Shown here: positions 1 to 11,364 of the stretch, piece by piece | How positions within the stretch are numbered: the stretch's first letter is position 1 | How the letters are laid out: the number at the start of each line of letters is the position of its first letter | Source of the DNA: Calocera cornea HHB12733 | Lineage: Eukaryota; Basidiomycota; Dacrymycetes; Dacrymycetales; Dacrymycetaceae | Reading direction: 5' to 3' | DNA: 64,000 nucleotides | Assembly (NCBI GenBank): GCA_001632435.1 | Contig: KV423917.1 | Location: 124,001 to 188,000 of the forward strand | Position numbers and translations under genes: made by a program | The notes under the pieces: model-generated | Told to the model about the DNA's origin: nothing | Seen by the model: only the letters and a program-made list of their open reading frames with translations | Database searches by the model: none

Positions 1-1152
1 CGCTGTATTGAGACGAGTGAACTATGTTTCCTTGAAATGTGTCCTATAAAGAATCAGACCGGCTTTGACCGAAGTCAAGATACACACCATCCCGTCGATC
101 TTCGGCATGTTCGCGACTCCACCGTCCAAACCGATAGCCCACACAATGTGCCGTGTCTTCATAATGCGTGCCTTTCCTTCATGCGGGATCGTCACTGTCC
201 AAGTCTTACTTGACGCCTCCCACTGCGGGTCTTGGATCGTGGTGGATGTCCACACATTAAGATCGAGGTGCTTTGCGTAGGCTTCTAAGAAGTCGCCTAA
301 TCTGCATCTCAATCAGATCAAGATCGGGGGATAATTCGGGAGCTTACTTGACACCGGGCGTGAAGACCGGCCACAACGGCGGTTCCGGGAATGGGAAGAA
401 AGGAAGATGATCTCGCCCTGTCACATCATCAATACAGTGACAAGACACCATCGTAGCCACTGACAGACAGGAGCATGCAACCTGAGACTCGCATACCGGT
501 CCTTCCTCCATTGGTCACCAACCCGATCATTCCGCTCCACGATCAGACTCGACACACCCACTGCTTTCAGCCTAGCTGCAAGCCCGAGTCCGGCCTGACC
601 GGCGCCGACAATGATAACGGTGGGATCGGCATCGAGAAACTGTTCCTCCCGCTCTCGCATACTCGCATACTCGACGCGCTCGGGGTAGTTGAAGTCGATC
701 TCGGGTCGATCGCATTTGAGATCTTCGAGGATCGTGCAGAGTGCCCAGGCCTTCCATTCCCCAGTCTCAAGGTAGACGATGCGGACAACCGCGGTACCGA
801 ACCCGACACCGGTCTCGAACGTGAAGAGCGCTTGTACCCATCCGAGATCGAGATCGGGCGTAACGAGCAGCGGCGCAGGAGAGGAGAGCTTGATAGAGGA
901 GAGCTGGGAAAGCGACAGCCGATCCTCCAAGAACTTGCCGATTTCGTTAGCGCCGTGGAAGGAGCGGAAGTCCCACGTGAGGGAAAGTAGGTCCCTCCAC
1001 CAGGCATCATCAATGAACAATGACAACACAGCGGGTACATTGTTCCTGTCGATGGCAGATGAGAATGCAGACAACCAGTCTTCAGCAACCGATTGCGCTT
1101 GAGTAGTCGGCGGAGGGATCGCGCCCAATGTCTGAAAAGTCGGCAGAGACAT
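1..1152 (-). CDS. NTF2-like/flavin-containing monooxygenase fusion, FMO1 (3' part off window)
   Basis: N-terminal two thirds of a flavin-dependent monooxygenase, cut by the left edge. Exons on the minus strand are about 1152-488, 417-348, 301-88 and 43-1. The start ATG at 1152 opens with MSLPTFQTLG, aligning with FMO2. The first 170 or so residues resemble an NTF2/SnoaL-like domain (WWRDLLSLTWDFRSFHG); next comes the FAD-binding IVGAGQAGLG, and exon 4 begins with the FMO-type motif FQGNIVHSS. The family uses FAD and NADPH to oxygenate small nucleophilic or carbonyl substrates, probably in the cytosol; the substrate is unknown. Intron positions in this part match FMO2 at 9056-11364, so the two are paralogues. 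The exon 1 3' boundary is set by the junction GTCT/GTCAGT. The family call is firm; the role is not. Confidence 0.85.
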
Positions 1153-1876
1153 ACCCAGCAAGCGGGGTTGCACAAGGGAGACCAATGCGACTTGTTCTAC
1201 GTTGCAAACCTTCTCGAGAGCTGCAAGTCAAGTGCAGGTGATGATGTAGTTCGGCATCAACAAATCCAAGCATTCGACCGTTCCCGCGCTGTGTCGTGGT
1301 TTGGGATTGCTGGCACGCCGTCCCCAAATCAGGGAGGGAAATGACAGCTGGCAACGCCATCTTGGCGCTAGAAGACGAGATGCTCGACGAACTGCCGCGG
1401 GGCATTAATACGACAACCTGTTCAATATTGCTGTGTTCGTCGCGACTTGTTGCTGAACAAAGGGTGTTAAAAGGACTGCGAAGCGGGGCATATAGTCCGA
1501 CTGATGACCGAGCGATATCAGCGGCATCGAATCTTGAATCTGCGCTGGTTGCTGTCCGCCAAACTTTCTTTGTACGCACGCTTGTATACAAGATCGCTTT
1601 CAGCCGGCCCACGAGGGTTAACATCGATAACCAGTGTATGGTACAACGGGCACGCGGGACTGCCCAATGAAGATTTGGAAGATCTCTTCGTTAGGCTCCC
1701 CGGATTGAATGGTCTGTGGCGGGCTGTGATTGGACGACGCGTTCTGCCGGCGACCCCGAGTGGTAGTTATTCGGATCCAACGCCGGGGCCCCGCGCCCTT
1801 CTCATCGCATCTCGTTTCGCAACCATCTCGTTCCCGGTCTTCTTATCTCTGTATTCCCCCGACAACCACTGATACC
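1153..1876. other. Divergent intergenic region between FMO1 and the 650-aa gene
   Basis: About 720 bases between two genes transcribed away from each other, presumably holding both promoters. I see no convincing TATA box, no RNA gene and no ORF with family resemblance. Short open frames here lack splice or homology support. Confidence 0.4.
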
Positions 1877-4138
1877 ATGAGTTTCGAACCGGCGTACTAT
1901 ACGATAGGTGCATATGACCCGTGGACAGGCGAAGGGTACGTGCTTTCTCCCCGGCTCGTCCGCGCTTATATCAACTCAATGCAGCAAACCGCAATGGCTG
2001 TTCGATAAGAAGACCAAACAGGCGTATAGACGACCCACTTCCGCTCTCCAGGATGATGAAGTTATGGCCAGGATGCTCCTCGAGCTCAGGCCCGGCCGCG
2101 ATCCACTTTGCTCGATCGACAACGGACTCGGCCTCGTCCTCGGTAAGCGCTCTGACCGCATACACACGCATACATCCGACATTCTGCAGGCATCTTACCG
2201 TGGGGTGACTACGCCATACTGATACCTTCGATGGCAACTCCTAATCTGAGCATCAACTTCCTGCCTACCAAGCACAGAGCTGGGGAGTTCCTCTCTCTCT
2301 CGCCCATATTCATCAAGGAGAAGAAGGAGCTTGTGTTCGTATTGAAGGGCGGCAAAGAACGACGCTCTTCGCATCGCGGCGGATCCAAGAATCGTAGGCG
2401 GGACGGTCCTGCAGATTTGAACGCAGTCAAGTTCGCAAAGTTCGAGCATGCAAGGTGGGTGCGCATATATGTGCTCACTGGTGTGTGGCTGACCGTCTCG
2501 CAGAGTATTCTACTACAAATGCTTCAAGCGGTTCTATCCGATTGACCTCGGCATTCCCACCATGTTCTCGGATATCGAGCCGAAGATTGTCGTCTTGCAT
2601 TTCAATTTCTTCCAGCCACGTGTACATGCGGAGGATATGGAAGAGATGCTTCTCGACGCCGCCTGGGGCTTGATCGATTTTCCGAGCAAGACTGTGGACG
2701 ACATCGTCTATGTATCGGTGACCAAAGGTCTGAATAATCCTGGAAGATCGCAGCGCGCAGTGAGTTAGTTTGCACTCGTGCATATGCTCCGCTGACGAGT
2801 GCCTTAGGTGCAGAGGGAGGGCAAACGACTCGACATCTCGGACATCCCCGAAGTATCTAAGCGCCTTCGCCACTTCTTTCTCTCGCTCGATCCCGCAGCA
2901 GATGTAATCATCCTCGCGCACGACTTACACAATCTGTCGCGTGGACTTTGCTTCCTCGGTCTGGATGATATCTATCCGCAGGCGCGCGCCACAGTGGACA
3001 AGTTCAGACGATGGCAGTCCGTCCTGAATGACGGCAATGATTGGGAGGGGGTCGGCGCGCTTGTCGGCTACCCTGAGCGCAGCCCTGTGCCGAGTAAGCT
3101 GGAACCGAAGCTGGAACCGAATCCTGATCCCTATGGCCGTCACAGTCTGTATGTACCTTTTCTCAAAAACTACGCTCCCCCAGGCGCATGATAATGACGG
3201 CTGATACTCGTCCTAGCTATGACTCCCGCTCGCCCAGTGCGGCTTCTTCTTCTTCTCACTACCTATCGGCCTCTCCCTTTCCGGAAGGGAGCAGGGAAGC
3301 ATCTGTGCGACCTCCCTCCACAGTACCGGACTATGGATCTGCGAGCGAGAGGAGTGATTCAGTGTATTCGGAAAGGTATGGACAGCGTGCCGATAGGGAA
3401 TACTCTCGGGACGCCTTTGTCAAGCAGGAAACCTATGGATATGATCGCGAAAGCTCTGCTCGCTCCGAAACACCACTCTTCCGCCCGCCATCGCGGTCCC
3501 CCTCCGAGCGCCCCTCGGGTCCTCCTGACTACGCACTGCCCAGCAGCGCACCTTTTCCGTCGAAGTTTGAAGGAGGCGAGGATCAGAAGATCGTTCCTCT
3601 CGATGACCAAGATTTTCCAGAGTTTAAACCGTTCGCTATTAAGGAGGAAGGCGAAAAGAAGCCGAAGTTTCAGAGAGGTTTTGCAGATGCACCGAGGAGG
3701 ACGTTCGCTCTTGACACCCAGGCACTCCACGCGACATCTGGCCGGATGTGGACGGAACGCGATCCGCTCTACAAGATCGCTGTGGACATGGGACTGCACG
3801 AGTCTGATCCCGGAATATGCGCAGCGAATGAGCTGTTGTGAGTGTCCGCTCGTCTCTCAGTGGATGCTGCTGATGATTCGACCAGGGACATCTGGAATGT
3901 AGCCTCTCGCATGCTCTCTGGTCCGCCGATCTTCTTCGTGAAAGGTTATATTGAAGAGGAGGTACGCTTCAAGAAAACCGAAGAGGAATATTACAAGCTC
4001 GAGAAAGAGGGACGTTCTCCCGTCGATGCACCGGCCCAACCGGGAGGCATATTCGGCGCTCCGCCGCCCCTCCCAAACGCACGCGGAGGCAAGAAAGATT
4101 TTTTTGAGGAAGCGCTGGCGGACGACGATGAATGGTAG
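1877..4138 (+). CDS. Fungal protein of unknown function, 650 aa, possible RNase H-like fold
   Basis: Seven exons: 1877-1935, 1985-2142, 2190-2454, 2504-2759, 2808-3148, 3217-3837, 3886-4138; all splice sites are GT-AG and the sum is 651 codons. I do not recognise the gene. Residues about 1-160 are a compact domain (KPQWLFDKKTKQAYRRP, then GILPWGDYAILIPS). Residues about 160-360 contain IEPKIVVLHFNF and VIILAHDLHNLSRGLCFLGLD; the latter weakly recalls the late motif of DEDD/RNase H-like nucleases such as Gfd2/YDR514C-type domains, but the acidic catalytic set is not clear. Residues 360-570 are Ser/Pro/Arg-rich and probably disordered. The C-terminus is conserved-looking and acidic (EEALADDDEW). 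The gene is in moderate-GC DNA and shares its upstream region with FMO1. Confidence 0.75.
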
Positions 4139-4449
4139 CAACTGTTCTTAAGCATCCATATATAGTTTCAAGTTATGAATTGCAAGTTTGTGTTCGTCTT
4201 GAGATTCTCTTGTCTGTAGACGCGATAGAACCGCGTGGGTCCGTACACTAGGCTTCACACGCGTCGACGCGACGCGTCTGGCCTCTGTTCGCTTCCCACG
4301 GGTATTACACCTTACTGCGAATGACATCCGCGGGCAGGTTTTCTCGCCTCGTCCCAAAAGCGTGCATATTACAGTGGGTCATGTATCTAGCCGTAATCAT
4401 ATCGAAAACAGACGTGCTACCGCGACCGCGATGGAGGAATCACGGTTAC
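4139..4449. other. Intergenic, convergent gene ends
   Basis: The 311 bases between the stop of the 650-aa gene and the stop of the broken F-box gene A. They probably hold two 3' untranslated regions. I see no further gene. Confidence 0.4.
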
Positions 4450-5138
4450 TCAGACAGCCTCATCCGCCACTCTCACGGATAGGAGATGACGTCGTATGGA
4501 ACGGGCTACTACAAGAGCTTGGTCGTATGACTCGTCGCTCAGATCAGGGAACCGATTGAAGATATCATCGGGATCATCATCCGGTCGTTCGAGTTGTCCG
4601 CCATGCCAGAGTCCCCAGCCGACATTGGCGTTCGGCCAGATCTGGTGAATCATCCTAGCAGCAGCGTCGTAATCGTCGGTATCAAGTCGTGTCCATGCCA
4701 AGCAAAGCATTTGTAAATCAGAGGCAGGAACGATATCTCCCCTCGCAGGCCAACCATCCAGCTCCGCAGCATCGAATTCGAGTTGTGCCAGCTTCAGGCG
4801 CGGACAGTTCTTCGCCAGTATTGCAAGGCCCCTCCATGTAATCTTGGGTCTGTAACGCTCCTGTCGATACTCGAAGGCGTTGATCAGAGTCATGAGCCGC
4901 AATTTCACCAGCTTCGGCCAGACCAGCGATATAGCTTCTAGATCTGAGTCCGCCCAGGAAAAGCTTGTCGAGTCCTCCATCGACGACGACATGAACTGGA
5001 ATGATGTGAGCGCTTGACAATTTCGAAGAGGCTCCAGAGTGATCCAGTTCCTTCTCTCTCCTTCCAACAGCTCCGAATAGTGTGTCTTCGCGTGCCAGTA
5101 AAGTGAGTCGAGGCCATGGCAACGGTCCGAGATATCGC

Positions 5139-5148
5139 TGATGCATAC
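5139..5148. repeat. Left target-site duplication of the MULE
   Basis: TGATGCATAC directly abuts the left end of the element and is repeated without mismatch at 7067-7076. Confidence 0.93.
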
Positions 5149-5171
5149 GAAGTATCTTCTGTTATACGTCG
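5149..5171 (+). repeat. Left terminal inverted repeat of the MULE
   Basis: Begins GAAGTATCTTCTGTTATACG; its partner at 7044-7066 differs at two positions. The first 11 bases are themselves nearly palindromic. Confidence 0.88.
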
Positions 5172-5256
5172 TTTTAGCGGGCAATGGTATATATTGCGCT
5201 TTCGGCCCGAAATATCTACAATGCGCTTTGGGCGGCTTTTGCCTATTTAAGAGTAT

Positions 5257-6906
5257 CTACACTCCCGTTCCCTGTGGCCTCATGCCCTTCTCCTTGCGCT
5301 TTGTTGCAGGGCGTCCACGGCGCTTCTTCATGGCAGGTGCATTAACCTGGCTGTGTGCAGTCAAGTCTGAGAGAAGGACCGGTGGATAAGGAACTTGATA
5401 CGTTGCCTGCAGAGTTGTGGTCAGGTAGGCATCGTCGAAGTACAGTCCAGGGTCGACTTTGAAGCGCAGGCAGAGCGCAATTGCATGGGTGCATGGGATC
5501 AGGTTCTGCTGGAAGACACGGCAGGTACAATACCCGGTGCGAAGGTGTGGGTCGAGGGTCACCTCATGCTCATCTCCAGTCGGATTCAGCGTCGATCGAA
5601 CAAGGGCAGAGACTGGGCTGGAAGCCAAGATCTTGTACTGGCGGGCTTCAACGCAACGTTGGGCAAAGATGGCATGCTGGAGTGGGACATAACCCTCTGG
5701 AAGACTGTTGGCATACTCGAGCTGACTGCAGAAGCGTACCATCTGGTCGTTCCAGATGTAGTCAAGCAGCTGGAGAACCGGAAGACCGCGGGCTTCCACA
5801 TAGACACCATTCATGACCTCTGCAGCATTTGAGGTGACACGGCCAAATCGAGGAGCCATAAATGCATGAAATGCCCAACAGGTTGGGTCGATTGCTGAAA
5901 AGTAGTTGGCAACTGAGGTGTCGAAATCGGCTCGGATCTGGTCCATGTGCATGTTGAACTGCTTCTCAGTGGCAGCCATGACCAACCGCCAGAAGTAAGG
6001 CTGGATGGTCGGACCAAACTTGGCAATGGCGTTGGCGCAGATGTGCTTTGCACAGAATGATTCGTCAATGAGGGGAAGCTCTTGCTGGATCGCATTGAGC
6101 AGACCCTTCTGCCGGTCTGAAATGATGACACTTGAGGGTGAGTCAAGGCCGGGGAGGGCGTCCTGGAGTAGTCGAAGGAAGTCGGACCAGATTTCGGTGT
6201 CTTCCTTGGGGGCAACGGCCCAGGCAAGGAGAAGCAAGTGGTCCTCGGCATCGTACGTGACTGCCATGAGCAGGATGTAGTCGAAGATCGTCTTTGTAAA
6301 GGCACCATCCACTGCTACAAAGCGGCGGACAGAACGCCAGGCATGCTTGGCTGCTGAGGGGCAGATGAAGAGTGATCGGAACGTATGGTTGGGCGTGAGG
6401 GTGATGCTAACGGTAGCCCCAGGGTCCCGGGCACGGAGCTGGTTTGCATAGGCAGGGAGTTTCTGGAATTCCTCAACCTGCTGCTGGATAGTATCGCCCA
6501 GAATGACACGTTTTGCTCGGTATGCTTGCTGCTTGGAGACAAGAATGGAATGGCGCTGGAGCACCTCGACGATAGTTGCAGTCTTGACCTTCTCCGTGAT
6601 GGTGATCCACTTCTGGACCTCGGTGACAATATAGAACAGTCGGCTCGTTGCTGCGCGGGGCTTGGGAGCAAAGGCTTGACAAGTATGTGCTGGAACGATA
6701 CGGCGCACCACAAACTGTCCACCCTCTGGACCAACCCTTGCCCGGAACCGACAGCCTGCAACACTGCAGGCAACAATGAGAAGGCTCCTGCGCCTATCCT
6801 TCACACGGTGCGAGGCACCTTGTTCCTTTGAGTGATTGATGAGTGCAAGGGCAGCAGCATCAATTGTGTTGAACTTCTGGCCACGGAGAACTTGGGAGTC
6901 GGACAT
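5257..6906 (-). CDS. MULE transposase, intronless, 549 aa
   Basis: Catalyses cut-and-paste transposition of the surrounding element. The first ATG of the open frame is at 6906 (MSDSQVLRGQ); upstream in-frame codons lack an ATG. Order: an N-terminal zinc-binding, FAR1/MULE-like region (LIVACSVAGCRFRARV with a later HTC); the MULE catalytic core starting at RRFVAVDGAFTK, whose D is the first acidic residue, and continuing through DRQKGLLNAIQQ with the following Cys-His (FCAKHICANAIAKFG); a C-terminal SWIM zinc finger (YCTCRVFQQNLIPCTHAI); and an AT-hook-like basic tail (KKRRGRPATKRK). The reading frame has no stop or frameshift, so the protein may be functional. Confidence 0.92.
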   Translation of the reverse strand: MSDSQVLRGQKFNTIDAAALALINHSKEQGASHRVKDRRRSLLIVACSVAGCRFRARVGPEGGQFVVRRIVPAHTCQAFAPKPRAATSRLFYIVTEVQKWITITEKVKTATIVEVLQRHSILVSKQQAYRAKRVILGDTIQQQVEEFQKLPAYANQLRARDPGATVSITLTPNHTFRSLFICPSAAKHAWRSVRRFVAVDGAFTKTIFDYILLMAVTYDAEDHLLLLAWAVAPKEDTEIWSDFLRLLQDALPGLDSPSSVIISDRQKGLLNAIQQELPLIDESFCAKHICANAIAKFGPTIQPYFWRLVMAATEKQFNMHMDQIRADFDTSVANYFSAIDPTCWAFHAFMAPRFGRVTSNAAEVMNGVYVEARGLPVLQLLDYIWNDQMVRFCSQLEYANSLPEGYVPLQHAIFAQRCVEARQYKILASSPVSALVRSTLNPTGDEHEVTLDPHLRTGYCTCRVFQQNLIPCTHAIALCLRFKVDPGLYFDDAYLTTTLQATYQVPYPPVLLSDLTAHSQVNAPAMKKRRGRPATKRKEKGMRPQGTGV

Positions 6907-7043
6907 GGTGGTGGTAGCTGGAAGAGTCACGTTGAAGCGGAAACATTCTGACGCGTCCTGACGCGTCCTGATATCTGCCCCAAACACCGTACTGTAGATT
7001 ATTGTCAAACCCTATCGTATTCTGGCCAACGACATGACGCGGA

Positions 7044-7066
7044 CGACGTACATCAGAAGATACTTC
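7044..7066 (-). repeat. Right terminal inverted repeat of the MULE
   Basis: Read on the minus strand it begins GAAGTATCTTCTGATGTACG, matching the left end at 21 of 23 positions. Confidence 0.88.
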
Positions 7067-7076
7067 TGATGCATAC
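7067..7076. repeat. Right target-site duplication of the MULE
   Basis: The second copy of TGATGCATAC abuts the right end. With one copy and the element removed, the F-box gene A frame is continuous. Confidence 0.93.
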
Positions 7077-8204
7077 TCTCAGTAACCAATCAGAGACACA
7101 CTCCGCATCGATGTGTAAGGCGCAGAGTTTGTGTTCGTTCAGCCGGCGGATCATAGCAATGCAAAGGTATAATGATCCACCTGTACGAACCATTAGTGAT
7201 TTGAGGTGATCCAGATGTGCGTATGATGCGGTGTTGCTCGACGAACGCGGCAACTTCGTCGTTCTTGCATTCACTTGCGGATCATCCTTCCCCACCAACA
7301 GCGACATGTGCTCAACTGTCTTCATCCTTGCCAGAGCGTTGATTTCCGACGCTTCGACGAAATCGTATGTCATTGCGAGTGATAAAAGCTGGAGTTGGGC
7401 CAGTGCGTCAATGGTTTGGATAGGCCAGCACCTTACATCTAGATGCTTGAGATTGGGACATCTCTGCGCAATGAGCAGCAGTGCGTTCTGAGCATCGTCT
7501 TTTGGCATATCCCACTCCAAGGTCGCCTCCAGATACTCCACCGTGGAGCATAGGAGTTGATGACTCAGCTCCCATTCTTTGCTTCTATAACACCGCAGCT
7601 GAACATATCGGAGTTTGGGGTAGAGTGCTTGGAGCACGGGCGAGCGCATGCGGGGAACTGTTTGCTTTCTCGATAATCTTAAGGTTGACAGTACTCCAAG
7701 GAGCTGTATGACCGAGTATAGCTCTTGGTAGGTCTTCTCTCGCTTTGCTGATACGACCCTTTCTTCCCTTTCGTCACTAGGATCGAAGAAGACCATTCGA
7801 ACGGAATGACTCGAAGTAACATAGTGCTGCAGACGGTTGATCTGGTAACGAGCGTTATCCTTGATCTTCAGTCGCATGAATGATGAGGTCAGGGGAGAGT
7901 CACACTCAGGACGGATTCTGCGCACCTTTCCCGCAAGAAGCATACCGACGATTTTGCCTGGGATGAGGCCAAGAATAATCTGAAGTGGGTACGTCGGCTG
8001 ACTCCAAATGAGTCGAGTAGAGAGCGGAAGGAAGACTTTGGCGGTTTGGGCCATGGCGCAGAGTGACTTGGAGTCCATAAAGAGGAAGATTTTGATGACG
8101 ACATCCTCCATGAGAAGGACTCGATGCACTCTAGGCTGGTCAGACACTTCTGGTTGTCGGTGAGCCCGAATAACTTGGATGAGACGGGTTGGAAGGATAG
8201 GCAT

Positions 8205-9055
8205 TGGGTGCGGTGGATTGGCTGAGGCGGGGTGAAGAACAGTGGACGGAGACACGGCTTCGGTCAGCGTTGCCAGGGTCGCTTATGGTGTCCAAATCTT
8301 GGTCTTTATAGGAATGGGCACGGAGGAAACTGACGTGGCCCTCCGGATTTGTGCGCACGGTTGAGCCCCAAAGGCCAGCTCACTTTGCGATATCCGCTGG
8401 TCGGAGTCAAAGCGGCATATCGTTCTCTCGAGTCACAGTGCAGACACGTGTATCGCAGGACCGAGTCAGACAGTTCTGTGCACCAGGGCGGATGTGGTTA
8501 ACATAAATTAGGCTTTGGGTGTCTCCAGCAGGAATTCCCGCGGGTATTAGCATGGCCCTATTTCTTGCCCTTGTAATAAGGCGCAAAGGTACACAATAGC
8601 TGCGCGCGGAGCTCGCTAAGAAAGTAACTGCTACCGTGAAGACCATGCATACTCAGAGACGAAGTTTTGTTGCATCTAGCTGTATGCGCAATAATAAGTT
8701 TCCATTACATTTCCTGGATCAGAAGATTAGCGTGGTCCCGCGTGATTGGTGAGGACGCGTCGCGTCTCCTCTGGGCTGCTTCCGCTCGCGATAGCTGATG
8801 ATGCAGCTTTCCCTCCTTGACCTTCCGTTCTTGATCTATGCAGTATGTGCAAACACGTATACGACGTATTCCAAACATCATCTTCCTCGTTATCTCCACA
8901 TTTGGACGTTTCGTCGATATTCGCGCTTTTTCGCCCTCCACGCAGCATACGGCCGCTTCTTGCCAGCGTGGGGCCTGCCACGCGTGAGCCCTAGATCTCG
9001 CAATGCTATAAACGTCTCCCGCATGTCATGATGTTCAGCTAGCTGTCAGCTCAAC
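8205..9055. other. Intergenic region upstream of F-box gene A and FMO2
   Basis: About 850 bases between divergent genes. No additional gene, RNA or repeat was recognised; it presumably contains both promoters. Confidence 0.4.
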
Positions 9056-11364
9056 ATGTCGCTCCCGACGTATACCGAGATCGGTTGTATACCTCCCCCA
9101 ACAACTGTACCAAACGATGTCGTGCAGCATTGGATAGCGTCCTTCGCAGGTGCGATAGCCCGCGTTGATGTGACCAGTGTCGTTGCCTTGTTCCTGAACG
9201 ACGGTTGGTGGAGAGATCTGCTCTCGATGACTTGGGATTTCCGGACGTTTCATGGCTGCAATAACATCACCCAGTTCCTGGAAGATCGGCTCAAAATAAG
9301 TCAATTGTCGGCGATCAAGCTCGCCAGTACTGTCTCTCCGAAACTCGTGACGCCATACCCCGATCTCGGTTGGATACAAGCTATGTTCACTTTTGAAACT
9401 GCCATTGGTTACGCAAACGCGGTGATTCGGCTCGTCTATCTGCCATCTGGAGAATGGAAAGCGTTCACACTTGTGACCAGCCTCGAGATGCTCAAGGGTG
9501 CCGAACCGGAGATCGATTTCGACTATCCAACTCGTCAAGATTATGCGGCCGCTCGTCAGGAGGAGGAGCAGTTTCTAAACGAAGACCCAACAGTGCTGAT
9601 TGTTGGAGCGGGTCAATCTGGCCTGGGCGTGGCAGCTAGGCTGAAGCTCCTTGGAGTCAAGAGCTTGATCGTGGAGCGGAACGAGCGCGTTGGCGACCAA
9701 TGGCGGAAGATCCGGTATGCCAGCCTGCGTATACACGATCCTGTCTGTAAGTCATGCCGATCCTCTTTTGGTATATCTCAATCGATTTGGTCCAGGGCGA
9801 GATCAACTGCCGCTGATGTCGATGCCGGAGCCTCCTCTATGGCCCGTGTTCACACCAGGAACCAAGTTCGTTCTCTTTCATCTCTCAATCGAGACTTTCT
9901 GAGATGGTACACAGATTAGGTGACTGGTTCGAGTCGTACGTCAAGCTATTGGATCTGAACGCTTGGACATCAAGCATGATCCGCGATCCCAAGTACGATC
10001 CTGCGGCCAAGGAATGGACCGTGACCGTCGTCCGCAACGACGGGACCTCACGGACGTTGAAGACGAAGCATATTGTATGGGCAACAGGCTTGAATGGAGG
10101 ATACCCCAATATGCCCGATTTCGTTGGCGTGGTGTGTCATGTTCTCCTTGAGGCGTTGCATGCAGCTCATTGAGAGGACAGGAGGACTTCAAAGGACCGA
10201 TCCTGCACTCAAGTCAGTTTCAACAGCCAGCTAGTTTCGCTGGCAAGAAGGTTGCTGTGATTGGGTCCGGTGTATCAGGTACGTGCGATTCTAAGAAATT
10301 CAATTCCGCCTGTTACGCTCATGACGATCGATCAGGGCATGATATTTGTCGGGACCTCGCACTCACGGGCGTAGATGTTACCATGATACAGCGAGGCAGT
10401 ACATATATCATGTCTGTCAAGAATGCTATCCCGTTGCAGTACAAAGGCATGTCAACACTGATCCTCGGCGATCTCGTCTGCTGACCAGAAATAGAGCTGT
10501 TCTGGAAAGGCAGTCCGCCAACAGAGGTCGCTGATCTCTTATATCAGTCCTTTCCGAACCCGATCACAGCTCTCATGTCTGTACGAGTCACGGAGAAGGT
10601 CGCAGAACTGGATCGGTAAGGATGGCATTGATTGCCGTGGACGCTGACATTCTGACGACGATCTACTAGGGAGATGCTTGACGGCTTAGCTCGAGTCGGA
10701 TTTAGGACGAATATGGGCATCGATGGCAGCGGATTGTTTCGACTAGCACTCAAGAGAGGAGGCGGATCGTACATAAGTCAGTTCCTCTCTATCTCTCCAG
10801 CAGCCTGCCCCTAACGCTCTTCAGATGTCGGTGCAAGCGAAATGATAATTGATGGACAGATCAAGCTGAAGAACGACTCGCTCGTCGACTCTTTCACACA
10901 CGACGGGATACAGTTTGTAGACGGTTCCGTCTTGCCTGCGGATGCAGTGATTTGCGCTACCGGGTTGGGCCTCAACTGTTGTGCCCCATAATAGACACTG
11001 ACAGTTACCCAGATACGGCAACATGCACGGCGTCATTGAGGAAACCTTCGGCGGAAAAGTACGTTCTGTGCTCAAGCCGCAGTTCTGGGACTTCGACGAG
11101 GAAGGGGAGATCCACGGTATCTGGCGGGATTCCGGGCATGAGCGTTTCTACATTGCATACGGTAGGCGCTTGTCCATAAACCGCATAGTTTAATCACAGG
11201 CTAACTGGGCGCTAGGGAATCTGCCCAACGCTAGATTCTATTCTAAATTTTTGGCACTTCGTAGGTCGGGTTCCTGCCACATGCTTCTATTAGGCTTATA
11301 TGGTGTCTCAGAGATCAAAGCTATGGAGATGGGCGTCTTCGGGTCAAGATATAGCTTGGTATAA
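9056..11364 (+). CDS. NTF2-like/flavin-containing monooxygenase fusion, FMO2, 599 aa, 11 exons
   Basis: Exons: 9056-9746, 9796-9865, 9915-10131, 10182-10278, 10336-10446, 10495-10615, 10670-10776, 10825-10963, 11013-11161, 11216-11260, 11312-11364; the sum is exactly 600 codons. Residues 1-170 are an NTF2/SnoaL-like domain (WWRDLLSMTWDFRTFHG). The FAD motif IVGAGQSGLG is near 182-191, the FMO-type motif FKGPILHSS near 329-337, the NADPH dinucleotide motif GSGVSG near 354-359 and ATGYGN near 516-521. The set fits a class B flavin monooxygenase; the substrate is unknown. Intron 5 appears to be GC-AG (AAAG/GCATGT at 10446/10447): no GT site there keeps the frame or the conserved join YK-ELFW. 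The paralogues FMO3 and FMO4 lack five of its ten introns. Confidence 0.9.

Larger units (their letters stand above)
5149..7066 (-). mobile_element. Mutator-like (MULE) DNA transposon, 1918 bp, complete
   Basis: The element is bounded by terminal inverted repeats at 5149-5171 and 7044-7066 that agree at 21 of 23 positions (both begin GAAGTATCTTCTG when read inward) and by a perfect 10-bp direct duplication (TGATGCATAC) outside each end. A 10-bp duplication is within the 8-11 bp range typical of the Mutator superfamily. It contains a single uninterrupted transposase ORF on the minus strand and sits inside F-box gene A in the same orientation. Intact ORF, intact ends and undiverged target duplication point to a recent, possibly still active element. 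Confidence 0.92.
4450..8204 (-). pseudogene. F-box/leucine-rich protein gene A, disrupted by a MULE transposon
   Basis: The 5' half lies at 8204-7067 and the 3' half at 5148-4450, separated by a 1.9-kb transposon. The N-terminus has an F-box-like segment (MEDVVIKIFLFMDSKSLCAMAQ) followed by leucine-rich repeats (CPNLKHLDVRCW). The C-terminal half has CPRLKLAQLEFDAAELDGW and NANVGWGLWHGG. The intact paralogue (gene B, 17996-20099) runs through this point without a gap: B reads RTCIMEISERC where A reads RVCI, then the insert, then SDISDRC. As it stands the upstream half runs into the element and stops after RVCIRSIF. F-box proteins select substrates for SCF ubiquitin ligases; the target here is unknown. 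ATG 8204 is the first in-frame ATG of the open frame. No other lesion is visible, so inactivation looks recent. Confidence 0.85.
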
